64,000 bases of DNA from positions 84,247-148,246 of the forward strand of contig NZ_PDOA01000012.1 in the NCBI RefSeq assembly GCF_003116135.1. Reading direction: 5' to 3'. The notes below the pieces were generated by a model. It was not told the DNA's origin, made no database searches, and worked only from the letters and a program-made list of their open reading frames with translations. The translations under genes and the position numbers were made by a program. The stretch comes from Teichococcus aestuarii (lineage in GTDB: Bacteria > Pseudomonadota > Alphaproteobacteria > Acetobacterales > Acetobacteraceae). This document shows positions 35,618-43,057 of the stretch, one piece after another; the stretch's first letter is position 1, and every line of letters starts with the position of its first letter.

Positions 35618-36073
35618 TCAGTTCCGCTTCTCCCGGCCGCGCTGCTCATGCGCCGCCATGTCCGCCGCGATCAGCCGCCGCCCCTCGGGCGAGAGGGCGG
35701 CGAGGCCGTTCGCCAGGCTGTCGTCGTACTGCGCGCTGAACTCCTGCCAGCGCTGGCGTGAGCGGGCCATGGCGGCCCGCAGAGCGGCGGCGTCGAAGGG
35801 CTCGCGCGCCAGGGCCTCGCGCACCGCCGGGCGGCTCTCGCGCAGCGCCTGCAGAAGCGGCTCGTAGCGCGGCCGGCCGGCCTCCAGCGCCTGGCGGAGC
35901 AGGGCGCGGTCCGCCTCCGGCAGGGCGCGCTCGATCTGCGCCTGCATGCGGCTGATGCTGGGGCCGCCGCCACCTGCCGGGCGGGAGAGCAGCACGCCGC
36001 CCAGCACGAGGTTCAGCGCCAGGGAGGCGCCGAGCGCCCCCTTCAGCCAGGGCGACCAGTCGGGGGGTCTCAT
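35618..36073 (-). CDS. Metal_resist/CpxP-like periplasmic sensor protein
   Basis: The 151-residue product has one N-terminal membrane anchor (WLKGALGASLALNLVLGGVLL). An all-helical periplasmic domain with LTXXQ-like organisation follows: RALPEADRALLRQALEAGRP, then ESRPAVREALAREPFDAAAL, then RRLIAADMAAHEQRGREKRN. Such proteins (Metal_resist, CpxP/ZraP relatives) sense misfolded proteins or metal in the periplasm. The gene overlaps the anti-sigma candidate by ATGA. Position between sigma factor and efflux genes suggests that it modulates the stress response. Confidence 0.78.
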   Translation of the reverse strand: MRPPDWSPWLKGALGASLALNLVLGGVLLSRPAGGGGPSISRMQAQIERALPEADRALLRQALEAGRPRYEPLLQALRESRPAVREALAREPFDAAALRAAMARSRQRWQEFSAQYDDSLANGLAALSPEGRRLIAADMAAHEQRGREKRN

Positions 36074-36510
36074 TCAGGCAGTTCCACCATGGCGAGCAGG
36101 GGCGGCGCGCCGAGCCAGGGCTGCGCGGCGGGGCCGGGGGCGAGGTTCAGCCAGAGCAGGCAGGCGGCCAGCGTCACCAGCGCGCCGCAGCCGGCGGGCC
36201 AGAGCGGGCGCAGCCAGGCCCAGGGGGAGGCCCCGGGCGAGTCCCAGATTGAGGCACCGGCCGGCGCGGGCGGCGGCGCGGTGGCCACGGCCTGGGCCAG
36301 CCGCGCGCGCATTCGCGCCAGGGCCTGGGCATCCGGGCCGGGCAGGCTCTCGTCGAGCAGCGCGGCCAGGGCCTGGGCGCGGCGGTGCAGCGCCCGGGCC
36401 TCGGCGGAGTCCGCCAGCAGCCGCCGCGCCGCCTCGGCCTCGGCGGGCGGCCAGCGCGCGGGGTCCGCCCCGTGGGTGTCGAGGAGCCCGGAAAACGTCT
36501 CGGGGCGCAT
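36070..36510 (-). CDS. Small membrane protein, candidate anti-sigma factor
   Basis: ATG at 36510 gives 146 residues; the frame is open much further 5' only as a shadow of the sigma gene. The N-terminal cytoplasmic part reads FSGLLDTHGADPARWPPAEA, then RRLLADSAEARALHRRAQAL, a motif pattern common to small proteins encoded after ECF sigma genes in alphaproteobacteria. One transmembrane helix lies at about residues 105-123 (CGALVTLAACLLWLNLA). No zinc-binding ZAS motif is seen. Adjacent to the ECF gene (five bases apart), it is the likely membrane-bound inhibitor; this rests on context. Confidence 0.7.
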   Translation of the reverse strand: MRPETFSGLLDTHGADPARWPPAEAEAARRLLADSAEARALHRRAQALAALLDESLPGPDAQALARMRARLAQAVATAPPPAPAGASIWDSPGASPWAWLRPLWPAGCGALVTLAACLLWLNLAPGPAAQPWLGAPPLLAMVELPE

Positions 36511-36515
36511 GGGCG

Positions 36516-37166
36516 TCACTCCAGGATGCCGCGCAGCCGGCTGGCGAGCAGGAAGCGCGCGCGGCGCAGCAGCCCTTCCAGGGCGCGGGTGGAGATGGAA
36601 AGGGCCGCGGCGGCCTCCGCCCCGCTCAGCCCCTGGTCGTGCGAGAGGGCCAGGGCGGCCCGCTGGCGGGGTGGCAATTCGCGCAGGGCGGCGCCCAGCA
36701 GGGCCTGCCGCTCGCGCGCGGCCAGCGCCGCCTCCGGGTCGGGCGCCGGGTCGGCGGTCTCGGGGGCGGCGTCCAGCGGCAGGGGGGCGGCGCGGCGGGC
36801 GCGGTCGATCGCGGCATGGCTGGCGATGCTGTACAGCCAGGTGCCCACCTGGCCCCGCGCCGGGTCGAAGCGCGCGGCGTTGCGCCAGGCGCGCAGCAAT
36901 GCCTCCTGCGCCACCTCCTCCGCCTCCGCCGCGCTGCCGGTGATGCGCAGCCCGATGCGGTAGAGCGCCGGCAGGTGGCGGGTGGCCAGCTGGTCGAAGG
37001 CCAGCCGGTCGCCCGCCGCCGCCCAGCCGAGCAGCACCGCGTCCGCGGCCGCCGCGCGGTCGCGGGCCAGCGGCGGAACCGCACCCGCCTTGGGGGCCGC
37101 GTCGGGGGAGGACCGCTCGGTGATTGGGGCCTCCCAGCCGGCGATGGAGAGAAGGGCGTTCGGCAT
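36516..37166 (-). CDS. ECF-type RNA polymerase sigma factor
   Basis: The 216-residue product has sigma region 2 (LLGWAAAGDRLAFDQLATRH, then LYRIGLRITGSAAEAEEVAQ, then EALLRAWRNAARFDPARGQV) and region 4 (LRELPPRQRAALALSHDQGL, then SGAEAAAALSISTRALEGLL), without region 3, as in ECF sigma-70 factors. About 40 N-terminal residues precede region 2. It is the first gene of a seven-gene leftward operon ending in RND pumps. It presumably transcribes its own operon when the membrane anti-sigma is released. No confident promoter could be read in the 87 bases upstream. Confidence 0.92.
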   Translation of the reverse strand: MPNALLSIAGWEAPITERSSPDAAPKAGAVPPLARDRAAAADAVLLGWAAAGDRLAFDQLATRHLPALYRIGLRITGSAAEAEEVAQEALLRAWRNAARFDPARGQVGTWLYSIASHAAIDRARRAAPLPLDAAPETADPAPDPEAALAARERQALLGAALRELPPRQRAALALSHDQGLSGAEAAAALSISTRALEGLLRRARFLLASRLRGILE

Positions 37167-37253
37167 GGGTCTCGCGTCGTGTCCCCCCTGATACGGACGG
37201 GGCGGCGCGAACCCACGCGGGAGATAGGGAATTTTTTGCGGGCGGACAGACGA

Positions 37254-37289
37254 AAAGAGCCCGGGGGAGTGAATTCCCCCGGGCTCTTT
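37254..37289 (-). terminator. Strong terminator after the FAH-family gene
   Basis: AAAGAGCCCGGGGGA (37254-37268) pairs perfectly with the 15 bases at 37275-37289. On the minus strand the stem is followed by TTTTCGTC. It lies 26 bases beyond the hydrolase stop and insulates the ECF operon from upstream transcription. Confidence 0.85.
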
Positions 37290-37315
37290 CCCGTTTCCGG
37301 CCGCCGAGGCGCCGG

Positions 37316-38008
37316 TCAGACGGTCTGGTAGGTGACCTTGATCTCGCCCACGCCCTCGCAGACGCCGTGCAGCGCATCGCCCGGCTTCACGGCGCTGACG
37401 CCGGAGGGGGTGCCGGTCATCAGCAGGTCGCCCGGCAGCAGCTCCACGTAGCGGGAGAGGTAGGCGATCGATTCCGGTACGGTCCAGATCATCTGGTTGA
37501 GGTCGCCGGTCTGCTGCACCTTGCCGTTCACCGTGACCTCGATCCTGCCCTTCTCCGGGTGGCCGATGCGGGCGGCGGGCACGATCTCGCTGATCGGGCA
37601 GGACTGGTCGAAACCCTTCGACAGCTCCCAGGGGCGGGAGAGCTTCTTGGCCTCGGCCTGGATGTCGCGCCGCGTCATGTCGAGGCCGATGGCATAGCCA
37701 TAGACATGGGAGAGGGCGTCCTCCACCGCGATGTCGCGGCCGCCCTTGCCGATGGCCACGACCATCTCGATCTCGTGGTGCAGGTCCTTGGTCTGCACCG
37801 GGAAGGGCAGGGTGCCGCCGCCCGGCACCACGGCGCTGGCCGGCTTGGCGAAGAAGAAGGGCGGCTCGCGGTCCGGGTCATGGCCCATCTCGCGCGCATG
37901 GTCGGCGAAGTTGCGGCCGACGCACCAGATGCGGCGGACGGGGAACACGCCCTCCTCGCCCTGGACCGGCACCACGGCCTCCGGCGGCGGCTCGACGACG
38001 TAGCGCAT
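37316..38008 (-). CDS. Fumarylacetoacetate hydrolase-family protein (fumarylpyruvate hydrolase-like)
   Basis: The 230-residue protein is a short FAH-fold hydrolase. It shows IWCVGRNFADHAREMGHDPD, the metal-ligand strand LHHEIEMVVAIGKGGRDI, GYAIGLDMTRRDIQAEAKK and LLMTGTPSGVSAVKPGD. The family cleaves C-C bonds of acylpyruvates; the length and motifs are closest to fumarylpyruvate hydrolases of the gentisate pathway, but other beta-diketo acids are possible. No gentisate dioxygenase or maleylpyruvate isomerase is in the window. It is divergent from a FadR-type regulator across 129 bases that include a palindromic operator candidate. Confidence 0.85.
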   Translation of the reverse strand: MRYVVEPPPEAVVPVQGEEGVFPVRRIWCVGRNFADHAREMGHDPDREPPFFFAKPASAVVPGGGTLPFPVQTKDLHHEIEMVVAIGKGGRDIAVEDALSHVYGYAIGLDMTRRDIQAEAKKLSRPWELSKGFDQSCPISEIVPAARIGHPEKGRIEVTVNGKVQQTGDLNQMIWTVPESIAYLSRYVELLPGDLLMTGTPSGVSAVKPGDALHGVCEGVGEIKVTYQTV

Positions 38009-38049
38009 GGGCGTAACCCTCCTCCTGGCGCGCCGCCCTTGCGGCGCGA

Positions 38050-38069
38050 AACCAATTCGCCGATTGGTT
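38050..38069. promoter_or_regulatory. Palindromic operator between FAH gene and FadR-type regulator
   Basis: AACCAAT (38050-38056) and ATTGGTT (38063-38069) are perfect arms around TCGCCG. The dyad lies 42 bases before the FAH-family ATG and 69 before the regulator ATG. TGGT/ACCA half-sites are usual for FadR-subfamily GntR regulators, though here the halves are arranged in the reverse order. Confidence 0.6.
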
Positions 38070-38137
38070 AGAAGGGTCGGGGCGGCGCGTCAACCGCCCT
38101 TGGTGCGGCCGGGCGCCGTGCCCTAAAGGCAGGGGCC

Positions 38138-38857
38138 ATGCGGAACGAGCGTGACGAGAACGGTGCGGCGGGGCAGGGCGGCGCGCCGGTGCTGACCCTG
38201 CTGCAGGCCTATCTGGCCAAGGCCAGCCTGCCGGCCAGCGGCCGCCTGCCGCCCGAGCGCGCCCTGGCGCAGGAGCTGGGCGTCTCCCGCGCCGAGCTGC
38301 GCCAGGCGCTGGCGGCGCTGGAGCGGGATGGGCAGCTCTGGCGGCATGTCGGCAAGGGCACCTTCCTGGGGTCGCGGCCGCTGGCCGCCATCGGCGGCGT
38401 GGCCGAGCTGGCGGCGCGGAGCAGCCTGGAGGAGGTGCGGCAGGCCCGGATGGTGCTGGAGCCGCAGCTGGCCGCCCTGGCCGCCCGCCACGCCACGCCG
38501 CGCCAGCACGCCGCCCTGCGCGCCGCGCTGCGCGATGGCTGCGCGCCCGGCCAGTCCTGGCGCGGCTTCGAGGGGCAGGATGCGCGGCTGCACCGCGAGA
38601 TCGCCGCCGCGGCCGGCAACCTGGCGCTGCTGCACCTGTTCGACCAGCTCGCCACGCTCCGCCGCACCCTGACCTGGGACCGGCAGCGCCTGCGCCCCGG
38701 CGGTCCGCCGCCCGACCATCCCTCCTTCGCCGAGCATGCCCGCATCGTCGGGGCGATCGTGGAGGGCGATGCCGAGGGCGCATCGGCGGCAATGGCCGGG
38801 CATGTCGGCCATGTGCACCGGCTGATCGAGGCGGAGCCGCCACGCACGGCGCCCTGA
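38138..38857 (+). CDS. FadR-subfamily GntR transcriptional regulator
   Basis: The 239-residue product has a GntR winged helix (LPASGRLPPERALAQELGVS, then RAELRQALAALERDGQLWRH, then GKGTFLG) and an all-helical FCD effector domain (QARMVLEPQLAALAARHATP, then EHARIVGAIVEGDAEGASAA, then MAGHVGHVHRLI). FCD regulators usually respond to organic acids or intermediates. It is divergent from the FAH-family gene with a palindrome between them, and it precedes the four-carbon acid cluster on the same strand by 121 bases. It may control either or both; the palindrome favours the hydrolase and itself. Confidence 0.88.
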   Translation: MRNERDENGAAGQGGAPVLTLLQAYLAKASLPASGRLPPERALAQELGVSRAELRQALAALERDGQLWRHVGKGTFLGSRPLAAIGGVAELAARSSLEEVRQARMVLEPQLAALAARHATPRQHAALRAALRDGCAPGQSWRGFEGQDARLHREIAAAAGNLALLHLFDQLATLRRTLTWDRQRLRPGGPPPDHPSFAEHARIVGAIVEGDAEGASAAMAGHVGHVHRLIEAEPPRTAP

Positions 38858-38902
38858 CGCCAGTGTGTTCGGATTTGTGAAAATTTGGTGACGGAGCGAT
38901 TT

Positions 38903-38919
38903 ACAGCCCGGAAGGCTGT
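38903..38919 (+). promoter_or_regulatory. Small dyad upstream of ltnD
   Basis: ACAGCC (38903-38908) and GGCTGT (38914-38919) pair around CGGAA in the 121-base gap between the regulator and ltnD. The gap is locally AT-rich (TTTGTGAAAATTTGG at its start), so it probably holds the promoter of the sugar-acid genes. The dyad could be an operator for the DeoR or FadR regulator. Confidence 0.35.
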
Positions 38920-38978
38920 GACTATGAGGGCGGCACCGTACCGGTCATGCACAAGTTTTAACACCGCGAGGTTCCGCC

Positions 38979-39893
38979 ATGCCGCCCAGCAACGCCTACC
39001 ATGTCTGTGTCGTCGGGCTGGGCTCGATGGGGATGGGGGCGGCGCATTCCTGCCTCGCGGCGGGGCTGCACACCTACGGGGTGGACCTGAACCCGGCCGC
39101 CACCAGCGCCCTGCGCGAGGCCGGCGCCGCCGAGGCCGGCACCAGCGCCCTGCCCTTCGCGGAGAAGCTGGACGCGGTGCTGCTGCTGGTGGTGAACGCC
39201 GCGCAGTGCAAGGCCGTGCTGTTCGGCGAGGACGGGCTGGCGGCGAAGCTGCGCCCGGGCACGGGCGTCATGGTCTCCGCCACCATCTCGGCCGAGGACG
39301 CGAAGGAGATCGCCGCCGGCCTCACGGCGCAGGACCTGCTGCCGCTCGATGCCCCGGTCTCGGGCGGCGCCGTCAAGGCGGCGGCGGGGCAGATGACGGT
39401 GATGGCCTCCGGCACCCGCGCCGCCTTCGACCGGCTGCGCCCGGTGCTCGATGCGGTGGCCGGCAAGGTCTACGAGATCGGCGAGGAGATCGGCCTCGGC
39501 GCCACGGTGAAGATCATCCACCAGCTTCTCGCCGGCGTGCACATCGCGGCGGGGGCGGAGGCGATGGCGCTGGCCGCCCGCGCCGGCATCCCGCTCGGCA
39601 CCATGTACGAGGTGGTGACCAACGCCGCCGGCAACAGCTGGATGTTCGAGAACCGCATGAAGCACGTGGTCGATGGCGACTACACGGCGAAGTCGGCGGT
39701 GGACATCTTCGTCAAGGATCTCGGCCTCGTCACCAAGACCGGGCTGGCGATGAACTTCCCGCTGCCCCTGGCCACCACCGCCTACACCATGTTCGCCAAC
39801 GCCTCCAACGCCGGCTACGGCAAGGAGGACGACGCGGCCGTCATCAAGACCTTCGCCGGCATCCAGCTTCCCGGCGTGAAGCGGGAGAAGTGA
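38979..39893 (+). CDS. ltnD: L-threonate dehydrogenase-like 3-hydroxyacid dehydrogenase
   Basis: The 304-residue protein is a beta-hydroxyacid dehydrogenase with the NAD-binding VCVVGLGSMGMGAAHSCLAAGL. It has the substrate motif LPLDAPVSGGAVKAAAGQMT and the catalytic-Lys helix VKIIHQLLAGVHIAAGAEAM. This family includes LtnD, which oxidises L-threonate to 2-oxo-tetronate; assignment to LtnD rather than tartronate semialdehyde reductase rests on the neighbouring otnK and denD. The stop at 39891-39893 is two bases from the kinase ATG, so they form an operon. Confidence 0.85.
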   Translation: MPPSNAYHVCVVGLGSMGMGAAHSCLAAGLHTYGVDLNPAATSALREAGAAEAGTSALPFAEKLDAVLLLVVNAAQCKAVLFGEDGLAAKLRPGTGVMVSATISAEDAKEIAAGLTAQDLLPLDAPVSGGAVKAAAGQMTVMASGTRAAFDRLRPVLDAVAGKVYEIGEEIGLGATVKIIHQLLAGVHIAAGAEAMALAARAGIPLGTMYEVVTNAAGNSWMFENRMKHVVDGDYTAKSAVDIFVKDLGLVTKTGLAMNFPLPLATTAYTMFANASNAGYGKEDDAAVIKTFAGIQLPGVKREK

Positions 39894-39895
39894 TC

Positions 39896-41161
39896 ATGCG
39901 CCTCGGCGTCATCGGCGACGACTTCACCGGCTCCACCGACATCGCGGGCTTCCTGGTGGCCAACGGCCTGCGCACCGTCCAGCTCAACGACGTGCCGGAC
40001 GACGCGCTGCAGGTGGAGGCCGATGCGGTGGTGATCAGCCTCAAGACCCGCTCCTGCCCGCCGGAGCAGGCGGTGGAGCAGAGCCTCGCCGCGCTGCGCT
40101 GGCTGCAGGCGCGCGGCTGCCCGCAATTCTTCTTCAAGTACTGCTCCACCTTCGACAGCACGCCCAAGGGCAATATCGGCCCGGTGACGGATGCGCTGCT
40201 GGCCGCGCTGGGCGAGGATTTCACGGTGATCTGCCCGGTGCTGCCGGTGAACGGCCGCACCATCTACAACGGCTATCTCTTCGTGAACGGCGTGCCGCTG
40301 CATGAATCCGGCATGCGCCACCACCCCGTCACGCCGATGACGGACAGCAACATCATGCGCGTGATGGAAGCGCAGTCCGCGGGCCGCGCCGGCAACGTGC
40401 CGAGCACGGTGATGGACCAGGGCCCCGAGGCGGTGCGCGCTGCTCTGGCGAAGCTGAAGGCCGAGGGCGTGCGCTACGCCGTGCTGGACGCGCTGAACGA
40501 TGCCCACCTCGTCACCATGGGGCAGGCCGTGGCGGGGATGAAGCTCGTCACCGGCGGCTCCGGCCTCGCCGACGGCATGGCCCGCGCCTGGACGGAGCTG
40601 CGCGGCGACGCGGCGCAGGCGGCCGAGGCCGGCCGCCCGGTGGCCGGGCGCGCCGTGGTGCTCTCCGGCTCCTGCTCGCAGATGACCAACGCGCAGGTGG
40701 CGGCCTACCGCGCCGAGGCGCCGTCCCTGGCCGTCGATGTCGCGCGCTGCCTGGAGGATGCAGGCTATGCCGCCGCGCTGGCCGCCTGGGTGCAGGCGCA
40801 GCCGCGCGACGGGCTGGCGCCGCTGGTCTATGCCACCATGCCGCCCGATGAACTGAAGGCGGTGCAGGAACGCTTCGGCGCCGCCCGCGCCAGCGAGGCG
40901 GTGGAGCACACCTTCGGCGCCCTGGCGAAGCTGCTGGAGGCGGCGGGCTTCGGCCTGTTCATCGTGGCGGGCGGCGAGACCTCGGGCATCGTCACGCAGT
41001 CGCTCGGCATCCGGGGCTTCGCCATCGGGCCGCAGATCGCGCCCGGCGTGCCCTGGGTGCGGGCGGTGGGCAAGCCGCTCTCGCTGGCGCTGAAGTCGGG
41101 CAATTTCGGCCAGGAGCGCTTCTTCTTCCAGGCGCAGGAGATGGTGGCGGACGCCACCTGA
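39896..41161 (+). CDS. otnK: Four-carbon acid sugar kinase (3-oxo-tetronate kinase)
   Basis: ATG 39896 gives 421 residues. The DUF1537/OtnK family features are the N-terminal RLGVIGDDFTGSTDIAGFLV, then CPQFFFKYCSTFDSTPKGNI, then CPVLPVNGRTIYNGYLFVNG. The C-terminal nucleotide-binding half has FGLFIVAGGETSGIVTQSL and GPQIAPGVPW. It phosphorylates 3-oxo-tetronate at O4 in threonate/erythronate breakdown. The kinase follows ltnD within two bases; the usual next enzyme, OtnC decarboxylase, is absent from the cluster. Confidence 0.92.
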   Translation: MRLGVIGDDFTGSTDIAGFLVANGLRTVQLNDVPDDALQVEADAVVISLKTRSCPPEQAVEQSLAALRWLQARGCPQFFFKYCSTFDSTPKGNIGPVTDALLAALGEDFTVICPVLPVNGRTIYNGYLFVNGVPLHESGMRHHPVTPMTDSNIMRVMEAQSAGRAGNVPSTVMDQGPEAVRAALAKLKAEGVRYAVLDALNDAHLVTMGQAVAGMKLVTGGSGLADGMARAWTELRGDAAQAAEAGRPVAGRAVVLSGSCSQMTNAQVAAYRAEAPSLAVDVARCLEDAGYAAALAAWVQAQPRDGLAPLVYATMPPDELKAVQERFGAARASEAVEHTFGALAKLLEAAGFGLFIVAGGETSGIVTQSLGIRGFAIGPQIAPGVPWVRAVGKPLSLALKSGNFGQERFFFQAQEMVADAT

Positions 41162-41174
41162 CAAACCGCCGCCC

Positions 41175-41936
41175 ATGATCCCCGCCGAGCGCCAGAACCT
41201 GATCGTCTCCCGGCTGGAAAGCCGCGGCGTGCTCAGCATCGCCGAGCTGACCGAGCTGCTGGGCGTGTCGCACATGACGGTGCGGCGCGACCTGCAGCAG
41301 CTGGAGCGGGCGGGGCGCGTCACCACCGTGGCGGGGGGCGTGCAGCTGCCGGAGAAGATCCTCACCGAGCCCTCGCACCTGGCCAAGGCGCGGCTGCGGC
41401 ACGGGGAGAAGGTGGCCATCGGGCGGCTCGCCGCTACCATGGTCCGCCCCGGCGCCGTGGTCTATCTGGATGCCGGCACGACGACGCTGGAGATCGCCCA
41501 TGCCCTGGCCGGACGCGACGACATCTCGGTCGTCACCAACGACTTCGTCATCGCCTCGCACCTGATGCGCAACGCCGCCTGCCGCCTCTACCACACCGGC
41601 GGCGAGGTGGAGCGCGAGAACCGCTCCTGCGTCGGCGACCCGGCGGCGGAGGCGGTGCGGCGCTTCAACTTCGACATCGCCTTCATCTCCACCTCCTCCT
41701 TCGGCATGCGCGGCGTCTCCACGCCATCCGAGAACAAGGTGGCGGTGAAGCGCGCCATCGTGCAGAGCGCGGATGAGAGCGTGCTCGTCACCGACAGCAC
41801 GAAGTACGGCAAGCTCGGCACCTTCAACGCGGTTCCGCTGGAGGCGCTTTCGGCCATCGTCACCGATGCCGGCTTGCCCGACACCGTCCGGGACGCCATA
41901 CGGCGCGCCGGCATCACCCTGCACATCGCCGGGTAG
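41175..41936 (+). CDS. DeoR-family transcriptional regulator
   Basis: The 253-residue product begins with the DeoR helix-turn-helix: LVSRLESRGVLSIAELTELL-type sequence, then VSHMTVRRDLQQLERAGRVT. A DeoRC sugar-phosphate sensor domain follows, with VYLDAGTTTLEIAHALAGRD and VLVTDSTKYGKLGTFNAVPL. These regulators usually repress neighbouring sugar catabolic genes until a phosphorylated intermediate binds. Located 13 bases after otnK and before denD, it most likely controls this four-carbon acid operon and senses a tetronate phosphate (inference). Confidence 0.9.
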   Translation: MIPAERQNLIVSRLESRGVLSIAELTELLGVSHMTVRRDLQQLERAGRVTTVAGGVQLPEKILTEPSHLAKARLRHGEKVAIGRLAATMVRPGAVVYLDAGTTTLEIAHALAGRDDISVVTNDFVIASHLMRNAACRLYHTGGEVERENRSCVGDPAAEAVRRFNFDIAFISTSSFGMRGVSTPSENKVAVKRAIVQSADESVLVTDSTKYGKLGTFNAVPLEALSAIVTDAGLPDTVRDAIRRAGITLHIAG

Positions 41937-41984
41937 CCCGCGCCATGCCGGCCGCCCGCAGGACCTCCTGACAGGACAACACGC

Positions 41985-42944
41985 ATGAAGATCATCGTCA
42001 CCGGCGGTGCCGGCTTCCTGGGCACGCGGCTGATCAAGGCGCTGCTGGCGCGCACCGGCCAGGTGGAGGGGCTGCCCGCCTTCGATGCCATCGTCTCGGT
42101 GGACCTGGCGCCCTGCACGGTCGAGGACCCGCGCGTTACCTCCGTCACCGGCAATGTCTCGGACCCCGCCTTCATCCGCGCCGCGGTGACGCCGGACACG
42201 GTGGCCGTCTATCACATGGCCGCCGTGGTCAGCGGCCAGGCGGAGGCGGATTTCGACCTCGGCATGAGCGTGAACCTCGACGGCACCCGCGCCCTGCTGG
42301 AGGCCTGCCGCGCCCTCGGCACCGCGCCGCGCTTCGTCTTCGCCAGCTCCCTCGCCGTGTTCGGCGGGCCAATGCCCGAGGTGGTGCCGGAGGATCTGGC
42401 GCTGCTGCCGCAATCCTCCTACGGCGCGCAGAAGGCGATCGGCGAGCTGCTCGTCAACGACTATTCCCGCAAGGGCTTCATCGACGGCCGCGTCTGCCGC
42501 CTGCCCACCATCGTGGTGCGGCCGGGCAAGCCGAACGCGGCGGCCTCCTCCTTCGCCAGCGGCATCATCCGCGAGCCGCTGAACGGCGAGGCCTCCAACT
42601 GTCCGGTGCCGCCGGAGACCCGCATGTGGATCTCCTCGCCGGCCACCGTCATCGACAACCTCGTCCACGCCATCACCGTGCCGGGCGGGAAGTTCGAGGG
42701 GCGGCGCACGCTGAACCTGCCGGGCCTCTGCGTCACCGTGGCCGGGATGCTGGAGAGCCTGGAGCGCGTCGGCGGCGCCGCGGCGCGCGCCCGCGTCACC
42801 GCGCAGCCGGAGCAGCGCATCATCGACATCGTCTGCAGCTGGCCGGGCGATTTCGACGTGGCGCGCCCGCTGGCGCTGGGCTTCACCCGCGACACCGATT
42901 TCGACGCGGTGGTGCGCCAGTACAAGGACGAGTTCATCGGCTGA
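41985..42944 (+). CDS. denD: D-erythronate dehydrogenase
   Basis: The 319-residue extended-SDR protein begins MKIIVTGGAGFLGTRLIKAL and has the catalytic YxxxK in SSYGAQKAIGELLVNDYSRK, then VCRLPTIVVRPGKPNAAASS, typical of DenD. It oxidises D-erythronate to 2-oxo-tetronate with NAD+. AGGACAAC just upstream is a modest ribosome site. It is 48 bases downstream of the DeoR gene. In described pathways DenD works with OtnI, OtnK and OtnC; only OtnK is encoded here. Confidence 0.88.
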   Translation: MKIIVTGGAGFLGTRLIKALLARTGQVEGLPAFDAIVSVDLAPCTVEDPRVTSVTGNVSDPAFIRAAVTPDTVAVYHMAAVVSGQAEADFDLGMSVNLDGTRALLEACRALGTAPRFVFASSLAVFGGPMPEVVPEDLALLPQSSYGAQKAIGELLVNDYSRKGFIDGRVCRLPTIVVRPGKPNAAASSFASGIIREPLNGEASNCPVPPETRMWISSPATVIDNLVHAITVPGGKFEGRRTLNLPGLCVTVAGMLESLERVGGAAARARVTAQPEQRIIDIVCSWPGDFDVARPLALGFTRDTDFDAVVRQYKDEFIG

Positions 42945-42999
42945 AGGGCCGGGCGGGGGAAAGGGCCGGGCTCCTTCCCCCGCGCAAGGATACGGACGC

Positions 43000-43024
43000 G
43001 CGGCGGGCGTGGGTCGCCCGCCGC
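43000..43024 (+). terminator. Hairpin between denD and the GntP permease gene
   Basis: GCGGCGGGCG (43000-43009) and CGCCCGCCGC (43015-43024) make a perfect 10-bp stem with a 5-base loop, 33 bases before the permease ATG. No T-run follows. It may lower read-through or protect the 3' end of the upstream message. Confidence 0.45.
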
Positions 43025-43057
43025 CAATGACGAGAACGTTATCGGAGAAGAGTCCCC

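Noticed and set aside
37167..37253. An ECF autoregulatory promoter (GGGTTC with CGTC)
   Set aside because: Both words are present on the minus strand, but only nine bases apart, far from the usual 16-17, so no promoter was called.
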